This document shows positions 1 through 4,918 of a stretch of 6,046 bases of DNA, in pieces (positions within the stretch are counted from its first letter, which is position 1; every line of letters begins with the position of its first letter). The notes below the pieces were generated by a model. The model had not been told where the DNA came from. It saw only the letters and a program-made list of their open reading frames with translations, and searched no databases. The position numbers and the translations under genes are program-made. This stretch comes from Pseudomonadota bacterium (GTDB lineage: Bacteria; Myxococcota; Polyangia; GCA-2747355; JACKDQ01), in NCBI GenBank assembly GCA_030591195.1, contig JAUVBO010000210.1:1-6046 (forward strand). The letters run 5' to 3'.

Positions 1-299
1 AAATACCAGAAAATCCTGACAAACCATGAGTCGGGCCTGGCCCAGATCAGGGCCACCAGGTCGCCGTAGTAGAAGTACAGCGCCACGGCCACGCCGGCGA
101 AGACCAGCAGGTTGACCAGCAGCGGCAGCAGGCAGTACTTGATCAGCGAGGGGTGCTTGCCGAAGACGAACCCCCAGCCGGCGAAGAGGTAGCCGAAGCC
201 GCGAAACAGCCTGGTCGCGCCGCCCCCCTCGCGCGGGTCGACCGTGGCTTCGGCTGCGGCGGCTTCGGGGGCAGCGGCTTCGGGGGCTTGTTCGATCAT
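1..299 (-). CDS. EI24/CysZ-like multi-pass membrane protein, N-terminal part (3' end outside window)
   Basis: An open frame starts at an ATG (299-297) and continues off the left edge: 99 codons and no stop. A Shine-Dalgarno GGAG (312-309) lies 9 nt upstream. Residues 1-30 are Ala/Glu/Pro-rich and probably disordered and cytoplasmic. From residue 31 the pattern RLFRGFGYLFAG, then GKHPSLIKYCLLPLLVNLL, then a long hydrophobic stretch (about 54-79), resembles the start of EI24-domain (PF07264, CysZ-like) proteins: an amphipathic 'rGf.yl' segment, 'hPsLi.y.llPlliN', then the first membrane helix. Family members are inner-membrane proteins; E. coli CysZ takes up sulfate, but many EI24 proteins have unknown roles. 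The substrate cannot be told from this fragment. The gene was probably missed by ORF calling because its stop is outside the window. The family call is from motif memory and fairly likely; that it is a real coding start is more certain. Confidence 0.75.
   Translation of the reverse strand, partial: MIEQAPEAAAPEAAAAEATVDPREGGGATRLFRGFGYLFAGWGFVFGKHPSLIKYCLLPLLVNLLVFAGVAVALYFYYGDLVALIWARPDSWFVRIFWY
246..290. repeat. Three imperfect 15-bp tandem units inside the EI24-like gene
   Basis: On the plus strand, units 246-260, 261-275 and 276-290 all begin GGCTTCGG and differ at a few positions; the second and third share GGCTTCGGGGGC. Read on the minus strand they encode Ala/Glu/Pro-rich repeats (roughly QAPEA, AAPEA, AAAEA) in the disordered N-terminus. 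Because the unit is a multiple of three, slippage would change tail length without a frameshift. Confidence 0.7.
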
Positions 300-308
300 C
301 GCGAGGAG

Positions 309-329
309 CTCCGGTGGCCAGGCCCGGAG
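309..329 (-). other. Hairpin that would sequester the EI24-like gene's ribosome binding site
   Basis: CTCCGG (minus strand, 329-324) and CCGGAG (314-309) form a perfect 6-bp stem with a 9-nt loop. The downstream arm contains the GGAG Shine-Dalgarno. It can form only in transcripts that begin upstream of 329, for example read-through from the lipoprotein gene. It cannot form in RNA from the candidate promoter at 330-358, whose start would fall near 323. Confidence 0.3.
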
Positions 330-358
330 AGTATCGCTCGCCAGGTGGGGCGAGTCAC
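330..358 (-). promoter_or_regulatory. Candidate sigma70-type promoter for the EI24-like gene
   Basis: On the minus strand, GTGACT (358-353, 4/6 match to TTGACA) is followed after 17 nt by GATACT (335-330, 4/6 match to TATAAT). Transcription would begin near 323 and give a leader of about 24 nt that still contains the GGAG ribosome site. The spacing is ideal, but each box is only a partial match, and such matches also occur by chance. Confidence 0.35.
337..354. promoter_or_regulatory. Dyad CTCGCC-N6-GGCGAG, possible operator
   Basis: This is a perfect 6-bp inverted repeat with a 6-bp spacer (337-342 and 349-354). It fills the spacer of the candidate EI24 promoter and overlaps its -35 box by two bases, where a repressor dimer would block polymerase. 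No regulator family is recognised from the sequence. Confidence 0.3.
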
Positions 359-465
359 CCCGTAGCTGGCTTGACGCCGACACGAACGGAAGGGCCACGG
401 GAACACGCGGGGCGCCATTCCCGCCGAACGAAGGCGATCGGCAAGGTCCCGAGTGATCGGTGGCG

Positions 466-1347
466 CTACTTGATGACGGGCGCCGAGGTCGTCACGCCCG
501 CGCCCCTCCAGGCCTCGCCGGTGTCGGCGCTGATCAGCGTGCCGGCGCCGGTCTTGACGTCGATGCTGATGAACTCGGCGTCCTTGGTGAAGCCATAGAG
601 GGTGCCCTGCCAGTAGCCGAGCCCCCAGATGTCCGAGTAGCCGGTGTCACCGATGATCGTCGCCCGGCCGGTCTTGATGTCGACCCTGGCGAGGAAGTCG
701 GTTGGGTTGGTGTCGTCGATCACCGTCGCCACGGTGCCGAAGTTCTTGACCGAGACGATGTCTCCGCTGGCGAGCAACCCGGCGCCGAAGTCGCCGATCG
801 GTGTCGACTTGCCGGTCCCGGGATCGATCTGGTCGACCTGGCCGCCGGCCTTGTCGATACCGACGAGGAAGTCGTCGCCGCCGTCGTCGGGGGTGACGAA
901 GGACAGCCCGACGAAGTGGTCATTGCCGTCCGAGAGCGCCGACAGCAGCGTGCACTCGCCGGTCTTCGGGTCGACCCGATAGACGTTGTCCCGCGAGATG
1001 CCGATCATCAGGTTGTCACGGTCGACGGCGAGGTCGGTCAGCCGATCGTCCTCGATCCCGGGGAAGGTGAAGTCGGCGATCTTGGTCACCGCCAGCGACA
1101 CCGGGTCCACCCCGTAGAGGGCGGTGGCGCCGTGGGCGTAGACCACCGACTCGCCGAGCACGAAGCCGTCGGGCTCGACCAGGTCGCCGATGGCCATGTC
1201 CTGGGGAGCGTCGGAGCTGGCGTCGAAGTCGGCGCCGGCGTCGGCCGGTCCCACATCGGTGTCGACGAAGTCGGTGTTGGCGCAGCCGGCCAGCAGGGCG
1301 GCAAGTGACAAGATCCGGATCGGACAGGAACGGTAAAAGGTAATCAT
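466..1347 (-). CDS. Lipoprotein with five propeller-like repeats
   Basis: This encodes 293 aa. I chose the ATG at 1347 because it follows a purine-rich AAAAGAGAGAGC leader and gives a clean lipoprotein signal: positively charged start, hydrophobic core, then lipobox L-A-G-C with the lipidated Cys at residue 22. The open frame reaches further upstream to 1626, but that would bury the signal. Residues 23-60 form an Asp/Ala-rich linker, as in many deltaproteobacterial surface lipoproteins. Residues 77-272 carry five copies of a motif (LYGVDPVSLAVTKI, VYRVDPKTGECTLL, VDQIDPGTGKSTPI, LARVDIKTGRATII, FISIDVKTGAGTLI), spaced 40-49 residues apart. Each is preceded by a 'GL...L.GI' strand pattern, which suggests beta-propeller blades. 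No catalytic motif is visible. A binding or structural role at the envelope is inferred; the specific function is unknown. Confidence 0.85.
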   Translation of the reverse strand: MITFYRSCPIRILSLAALLAGCANTDFVDTDVGPADAGADFDASSDAPQDMAIGDLVEPDGFVLGESVVYAHGATALYGVDPVSLAVTKIADFTFPGIEDDRLTDLAVDRDNLMIGISRDNVYRVDPKTGECTLLSALSDGNDHFVGLSFVTPDDGGDDFLVGIDKAGGQVDQIDPGTGKSTPIGDFGAGLLASGDIVSVKNFGTVATVIDDTNPTDFLARVDIKTGRATIIGDTGYSDIWGLGYWQGTLYGFTKDAEFISIDVKTGAGTLISADTGEAWRGAGVTTSAPVIK

Positions 1348-1372
1348 GCTCTCTCTTTTCAAGGCGGCGGGT

Positions 1373-1400
1373 AGCATAGCCGCAAAGGCTCCCCGGTCGA
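1373..1400 (-). promoter_or_regulatory. Candidate promoter for the lipoprotein gene
   Basis: On the minus strand, TCGACC (1400-1395, 4/6 to TTGACA) is followed after 16 nt by TATGCT (1378-1373, 4/6 to TATAAT). The expected start is near 1366, giving a leader of about 19 nt that ends in the AAGAGAGAGC ribosome site. The match is partial, but placement relative to the gene is good. Confidence 0.35.
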
Positions 1401-1413
1401 GGCCGATTAGCGT

Positions 1414-1433
1414 ATCAGCGTGTACACGCTGAT
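1414..1433. promoter_or_regulatory. Perfect 20-bp palindrome, probable operator
   Basis: ATCAGCGTGTACACGCTGAT equals its own reverse complement over all 20 bases, centred between 1423 and 1424; the flanking bases break symmetry. It lies between the divergent lipoprotein and PilZ genes. Its centre is about 57 bp upstream of the predicted lipoprotein transcription start, a position typical of an activator site, and about 158 bp before the PilZ start codon. A dimeric DNA-binding regulator is the obvious reader. I do not recognise the consensus of a specific family. Confidence 0.6.
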
Positions 1434-1459
1434 GAAAGAGGTGGTCTCCAGGGCGACGA

Positions 1460-1482
1460 ATCACGTTCTTGTGAGCCGTGAT
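1460..1482. promoter_or_regulatory. Second imperfect dyad in the divergent intergenic region
   Basis: ATCACG (1460-1465) pairs with CGTGAT (1477-1482). Overlapping it is TCAC-N6-GTGA (1461-1474). Either could be a weak operator half-site pair or a small hairpin. The remainder of 1348-1581 shows no gene. Confidence 0.2.
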
Positions 1483-1518
1483 CCACAAAGGCGGGGCCCT
1501 CCTTGCGGGCGGCAGTGA

Positions 1519-1524
1519 TTGACA
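1519..1524 (+). promoter_or_regulatory. Consensus -35-like TTGACA upstream of the PilZ gene
   Basis: A perfect TTGACA lies 58 bp before the PilZ start codon on the plus strand. No convincing -10 box occurs 16-18 bp downstream, so this is only a weak promoter candidate. Confidence 0.2.
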
Positions 1525-1566
1525 GCCGGCCGCCGAGGGCGACAGACTGCGCCGATACAGGCGTCG

Positions 1567-1574
1567 AAAAGGAG
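1567..1574 (+). promoter_or_regulatory. Strong ribosome binding site deciding the PilZ start
   Basis: AAAAGGAG lies 7 nt before the ATG at 1582. It fixes the start there rather than at the upstream in-frame ATG at 1519. Confidence 0.8.
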
Positions 1575-1581
1575 TCGGGGA

Positions 1582-1932
1582 ATGAAGACCGTCAAGCCGG
1601 ATGAGCGCAGGAAGCATGCCCGCCACTCAGTGGGCCACCTGCCGGTGCGGTTCAGCAGCGAGATGCTCGACTTTGAGGCAGACGCGCAGCTCGAGGGCGA
1701 GGCCGTCGACATCGGCCTCGGCGGGGTCTTCATCCGCAGTGATTTCCTCGAGGTCCCGGGCACCGCGGTCGACCTGCAGCTCTCGTTGCCCCAGCGGCCC
1801 GAGCCACTGAAGGTCCGCGGCCGGGTGGCTTGGATCGCCGAGCGTCCCCCTCGCGGCCCGGGCATGGGCATCGCGTTCAGCGGCAGCCCCCTCGAGCGGG
1901 CCGTGCTCGAGCATTGTATCGACGGCCAGTGA
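1582..1932 (+). CDS. Single-domain PilZ protein (c-di-GMP receptor family)
   Basis: This encodes 116 aa. The ATG at 1582 is chosen because AAAAGGAG (1567-1574) sits 7 nt upstream and the product then starts just before the PilZ RxxxR motif. An upstream in-frame ATG (1519) lacks a ribosome site. Visible PilZ features are RKHAR (residues 10-14), the D-x-G-x-x-G segment DIGLGG (43-48) followed by VFIRS, a RGRVAW strand (80-84) and the closing GMGIAF (94-99). In classical c-di-GMP-binding PilZ domains the second motif is (D/N)xSxxG; here Ser is Gly, which may lower or alter nucleotide binding. The architecture resembles the stand-alone PilZ proteins abundant in myxobacteria, cytoplasmic adaptors often linked to motility or surface behaviour. 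No output domain is present. It ends 1 bp from the convergent transketolase gene. Confidence 0.88.
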   Translation: MKTVKPDERRKHARHSVGHLPVRFSSEMLDFEADAQLEGEAVDIGLGGVFIRSDFLEVPGTAVDLQLSLPQRPEPLKVRGRVAWIAERPPRGPGMGIAFSGSPLERAVLEHCIDGQ

Positions 1933-1933
1933 C

Positions 1934-2890
1934 TCAGCCCTTGAGCTCGAGCGCTCGCCTCGCCTGCTCGACCACGCCCTCCACCGTCAGGCCGTAGTGC
2001 ACCAGTAGCTCGTCAGCGGAGCCGCTCTGGCCGAAGGCGTCCTGGATCCCGACCCGCCGCACGGGCACCGGGCAGCTGCCGGCGAGCTCCTCGCAGACGG
2101 CAGCGCCGAGGCCGCCGATCACGCTGTGCTCCTCGATGGTGACCACCGCGCCGGTGCGGCGCGCCGCGGCCTGGAGCGTCTCGCCGTCGAGCGGCTTGAG
2201 GGTCGAGACGTTGATCACCGTCGCTAGCTTGTCGAGCTCCACGACCAGCCGGTCGGCTGCCCGCAGGGCGAGGTCGACCATCAGGCCACAGGCGACGATC
2301 GTCAGGTCGTCGCCCTCGCGAAGCTGCACCGCCCGACCGATCTCGAAGTGGTAGTCGTCCGGGTGGACCTGGGGGCCGGCGCCGCGAGGGAGCCGGACAT
2401 AGAACGGTCCGGGCTCCCGGGCCACCGCGGCGATCACCTGCTCGGTCTCGAGTCCGTCGGCGGGGACGATCACTCGCAGGTTCGGGATCACCCGGGTCAC
2501 CGCCAGGTCTTCCACCGCCTGGTGGCTGCCGCCATCCTGGCCCACGGTAATCCCGCCGTGGGTCGCCACCAGCTTGACGTTGAGCGCTGGATAGCAGACC
2601 GAGTTGCGCAGCTGCTCCCACGCCCGACCGGTGGCGAAGATCGCGAAGGTCGAGGCGAAGGGAGTCAGCCCCGCCGCGGCCAGCCCCGCTGCCGTGGCCA
2701 GCATGTCCTGCTCGGCGATGCCCATGTCGTGGAACCGCTGGGGGTAGGCCTTGGCAAACATCGACGTCTTGGTCGACTTGGAGAGGTCCGCGTCGAGCAC
2801 GACGATCTCGGGGATCTCGGCGCCGAGGCGCACCAGGGTCTCGCCGTAGACGGTGCGTAGCGGTCTTGGCTTGCTCTTGGCGCTCATCAT
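1934..2890 (-). CDS. Transketolase C-terminal half (split transketolase subunit)
   Basis: The 318-aa product is the pyrimidine-binding plus C-terminal domains of a two-subunit transketolase. It transfers two-carbon units between ketose and aldose phosphates in the pentose phosphate pathway, using thiamine diphosphate bound at the interface with the N-terminal half. Visible motifs are DADLSKST (33-40), GIAEQDM with the conserved Glu at residue 60 that activates the cofactor, HGGITVGQDGGSHQAVEDLA (111-130, His 123 in the substrate channel), PADGLETE, and the C-terminal EEHSVIGGLGAAVCEEL and QDAFGQSG segments. Length is normal for this family. The ATG at 2890 overlaps the stop of the upstream gene as ATGA, with GGAGG 7 nt upstream. 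A second ATG directly follows and could also be used. The partner is the fused gene immediately upstream, so coupled translation should give matched amounts. A DXS-type synthase is unlikely because the N- and C-terminal halves match split transketolases. Confidence 0.95.
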   Translation of the reverse strand: MMSAKSKPRPLRTVYGETLVRLGAEIPEIVVLDADLSKSTKTSMFAKAYPQRFHDMGIAEQDMLATAAGLAAAGLTPFASTFAIFATGRAWEQLRNSVCYPALNVKLVATHGGITVGQDGGSHQAVEDLAVTRVIPNLRVIVPADGLETEQVIAAVAREPGPFYVRLPRGAGPQVHPDDYHFEIGRAVQLREGDDLTIVACGLMVDLALRAADRLVVELDKLATVINVSTLKPLDGETLQAAARRTGAVVTIEEHSVIGGLGAAVCEELAGSCPVPVRRVGIQDAFGQSGSADELLVHYGLTVEGVVEQARRALELKG

Positions 2891-4740
2891 TCACCAGCCT
2901 CCAGCTCGGCGAGGGCGCGGTGCACCTCGTCCTCGCTGAGCGTCGATCCGTGGTACTCGATCACGCCTTCCATGAACGAGACCCCCTGACCCTTGATCGT
3001 GTGGGCGACGATCATCGTTGGCTTGCCCTCGGTGCGGCGCGCCTCGTCGAAGGCGTCGCAGAGGTCGGACAGGTCGTGACCGTCGATGTTGATCACGTGC
3101 CAGCCGAAGGCCTTCCACTTGTCGGGCAGGGGCTCGATCGGCGACTTGACCTGGGAGATGCTGCCATCGACCTGCAGCGCGTTGTAGTCGACCACCGCGC
3201 AGAGGTTGTCCAGCCGGTTGTGGGCGGCGGTCATCGCCGCCTCCCAGACCTGGCCCTCCTGCACCTCCCCGTCGCCCATGATGCAGTAGACCCGGTAGGA
3301 CTGGCCGAGCTGGCGTGATGCGAGCGCCATGCCGTTGGCGACGCTCAGCCCCTGGCCGAGCGAGCCGGTGCTCATCTCGACGCCGGGGCAGCGCTTGCGA
3401 TCCGGGTGGCCCTGGAGCGGGCTGCCCAGCTTGCGCAGCTCGGTCTCGAGCGACTCGTCGATGAAGCCGGCCTCGATCAGCGTCGCGTAGAGCGCCGGCG
3501 CCGCGTGCCCCTTGCTCAGGACCAGGCGGTCGCGACCGGGCCAGTCGGGACGCTTGGGATTGTAGATCATCGTCTTGAAGTAGAGCGTGGTCAGCAGCTC
3601 GACCACCGAGAGCGACCCCCCCGGGTGTCCGCTGCGGGCGGCGTAGAGCATGCGGATGATCCGTCGACGGATCGAGCTGGCGCGGGTGGCGAGCTCATCG
3701 ATGGCCGCGCGGGTGTCGGCGTCGGGGCCGTCGAGCAGGGGCTGGTCGAGCTTGGCCGAGAAGGCCTCGACCTCCGCCGCGGTGGGTAACGATGCCTGGC
3801 CACCGGCGCGCGAGAGCGACAGCGCCATCGACATCAGGCCGAAGCGGACGGCGGGCGCGAGCTCGTCGCCCGGGCGATAGTGGTCGGTGGAGAGCCGATG
3901 AGCCAGCCCGGCGACGAAGGCGCTCGAGGCCACCGTGCTGTTCTTGACCGAGACCTTGAAGCCGGGAACGAAGGTGGTGCAGCAGGTGCCGCTGCCGCAG
4001 GCCTCGCCGCGGCTACAGCCGCCGCCGTCGGTCGAGGCGACGAGCACTCCTCGAAGCCCCATCGTCACCAGCACCGAGCCGGCGCCTGGTTGGAGCAGCC
4101 GCTCGGCCGCGGCCGCCGCCGACTCGAGGTGCTGGGCCGAGCGGCCGCTGATCTGGTGCAGCTCGGACTGATTGAGCACCACGACGTCGACCAGCCGGAG
4201 GATCTCGAGCGGGAAGCTCACCGCGGGCGAGGCGTGGAGCACCGTGCGCAGGTCGTAGCGCTTGGCCAGCCGCAGCAGGTGAGTCACCGTCGGCACCGGG
4301 ATCTCGAGCTGGGTCACCAGCACCGCGCCCGAAGGAGCGTCGCGGAGGAAGCGGTCGACGTGCCCCTCGGCGAGGCCGCCGTTGGCGCCGGGCGCGACGA
4401 CGATCGAGCGAGTCCCGGCGCGATCGACGGTGACCATCGCCACGCCGGTGGGCTCGCCGGCGGTCACCCTGATCGCCGACGTGTCGAGCCCCTGGTCGTC
4501 GAGGTGTCGGCGGATCTTGTCGCCGTAGTGGTCGTCGCCGACCCGGGCGAGGAACCTCACCGGCGCGCCGAGGCGCTGCAGGCCGAGGGCCTGGTTCGCC
4601 CCCTTGCCGCCCGGGGCGCCGACGCACTCGCCGCCAAGCAGTGTCTCCGAAGGCGCCGGCAGGTGGTCGGTCGCGATTGTCAGATCATAGTTGCAGCTGC
4701 CGACCACCAGGATCGGTGGTGATTCGGTCGGCGTGGTCAT
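2887..4740 (-). CDS. Fusion: PfkB/ribokinase-like pseudokinase domain plus transketolase N-terminal half
   Basis: This encodes 617 aa from the ATG at 4740 (GGAGAGG 8 nt upstream); a TTG 24 bp earlier is open but has no ribosome site. Residues ~10-325 align along their whole length with ribokinase: VGSCNYD (N17, D19), GAPGGKGANQA (42-52), QLE (E146), NQSE (190-193), the TMGLRG ATP-side turn and RAGGQASLP near the domain end. The catalytic signature DT-x-(G/A)AGD is instead N267-S-T-V-A-S-S273, so the catalytic base and anion hole are missing. An insertion before it carries C242, C248, C253 and C254. Residues ~345-617 are a complete transketolase diphosphate-binding domain: SGHPGGSLS (H372), LSKGHAAPALYA (H412), QGHPD, GDGEVQEG (D490) through N520 for Mg-ThDP, and HTIKGQGVS. 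It should pair with the C-terminal subunit encoded downstream. Transketolase function is near certain; the kinase half is probably inactive and perhaps regulatory. Confidence 0.95.
   Translation of the reverse strand: MTTPTESPPILVVGSCNYDLTIATDHLPAPSETLLGGECVGAPGGKGANQALGLQRLGAPVRFLARVGDDHYGDKIRRHLDDQGLDTSAIRVTAGEPTGVAMVTVDRAGTRSIVVAPGANGGLAEGHVDRFLRDAPSGAVLVTQLEIPVPTVTHLLRLAKRYDLRTVLHASPAVSFPLEILRLVDVVVLNQSELHQISGRSAQHLESAAAAAERLLQPGAGSVLVTMGLRGVLVASTDGGGCSRGEACGSGTCCTTFVPGFKVSVKNSTVASSAFVAGLAHRLSTDHYRPGDELAPAVRFGLMSMALSLSRAGGQASLPTAAEVEAFSAKLDQPLLDGPDADTRAAIDELATRASSIRRRIIRMLYAARSGHPGGSLSVVELLTTLYFKTMIYNPKRPDWPGRDRLVLSKGHAAPALYATLIEAGFIDESLETELRKLGSPLQGHPDRKRCPGVEMSTGSLGQGLSVANGMALASRQLGQSYRVYCIMGDGEVQEGQVWEAAMTAAHNRLDNLCAVVDYNALQVDGSISQVKSPIEPLPDKWKAFGWHVINIDGHDLSDLCDAFDEARRTEGKPTMIVAHTIKGQGVSFMEGVIEYHGSTLSEDEVHRALAELEAGE
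3922..3942 (-). other. Degenerate PfkB signature 2 (lost catalytic Asp)
   Basis: These seven codons encode N-S-T-V-A-S-S where ribokinases have D-T-x-(G/A)-A-G-D. The flanking VPGFKV and AFVAGLA match the family and stay in frame, so the change is substitution and not a frameshift. Confidence 0.85.
3979..4017 (-). other. Four-cysteine insertion in the PfkB domain (C-x5-C-x4-C-C)
   Basis: Residues 242-254 of the fusion read CSRGEACGSGTCC. Compared with E. coli ribokinase, where the corresponding loop is short (roughly VNGEGQRVPGF), this is an insertion of about a dozen residues beside the former ATP site. It could bind a metal or form disulfides; neither can be shown from the sequence. Confidence 0.7.
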
Positions 4741-4763
4741 GGCGTGGGCCTCTCCGTGGGTCA

Positions 4764-4856
4764 ACCAGCGATGGGCCCGCCATTGTGCCAGAAAACGCCG
4801 ACAGCAGCGCAGATACTGGCACGACTGATGGCCGAGCCTCCGCGAGCATCGCTGGT
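4764..4856 (-). repeat. Nested inverted repeats upstream of the fused transketolase gene
   Basis: The outer arms ACCAGCGATG (4764-4773) and CATCGCTGGT (4847-4856) are perfect 10-bp complements. Inside them GTGCCAG (4785-4791) and CTGGCAC (4816-4822) are perfect 7-bp complements. In a minus-strand transcript they could fold into a two-tier stem that ends 24 nt before the start codon. No known riboswitch class is recognised. Confidence 0.35.
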
Positions 4857-4879
4857 CACCGCTGGACAGCGGCTGGCGA

Positions 4880-4901
4880 GCGGAGCTGCGCGGCGCTCCG
4901 C
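4880..4901 (-). terminator. GC-rich hairpin just after the DUF364 gene, terminator-like but without a U tract
   Basis: GCGGAGC and GCTCCGC form a perfect 7-bp stem with an 8-nt loop, beginning 17 nt past the stop codon at 4919. No T-run follows on either strand, so intrinsic termination would be weak. It may mark the end of the permease-DUF364 operon or protect the 3' end of its mRNA. Confidence 0.35.
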
Positions 4902-4918
4902 CCCACTCCCCTCAGCGC

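Noticed and set aside
460..1308. Long plus-strand open frame opposite the lipoprotein gene
   Set aside because: It is Asp/Val/Gly-rich antisense of a GC-rich gene, with no domain and no ribosome site; the minus-strand frame has a signal peptide and repeats.
1348..1626. Upstream extension of the lipoprotein frame to 1626
   Set aside because: It would bury a clear lipobox signal peptide, overlap the PilZ gene start and contain no recognisable protein sequence; the ATG at 1347 has a purine-rich leader.
1943..1957. Overlapping palindromes GAGCTC and CGAGCGCTCG at the end of the transketolase C-terminal gene as a bidirectional terminator
   Set aside because: They lie within coding sequence for ordinary Leu/Glu/Ala/Arg codons and have no T-tract on either side.
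3922..4017. Frameshift or sequencing error as the explanation of the abnormal PfkB motif
   Set aside because: Recognisable family sequence flanks the region in the same frame on both sides, and neither alternative frame restores DTxGAGD.
4013..4722. Long open frames in other phases across the PfkB domain, including 3880-4722 plus and 4013-4627 minus
   Set aside because: They are Arg/Ala-rich shadow frames produced by high GC content; the true frame matches ribokinase residue by residue.
4741..4764. TTG start at 4764 for the fused gene, adding 8 residues
   Set aside because: No ribosome site precedes the TTG, whereas the ATG at 4740 has GGAGAGG at 8 nt and starts just before the PfkB domain.
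4785..4822. Sigma54-like CTGGCAC boxes on both strands upstream of the fused gene
   Set aside because: The -24 half matches, but the -12 GC is shifted or mutated on both strands (CGGGC and ATGGC), so a sigma54 promoter is not supported.
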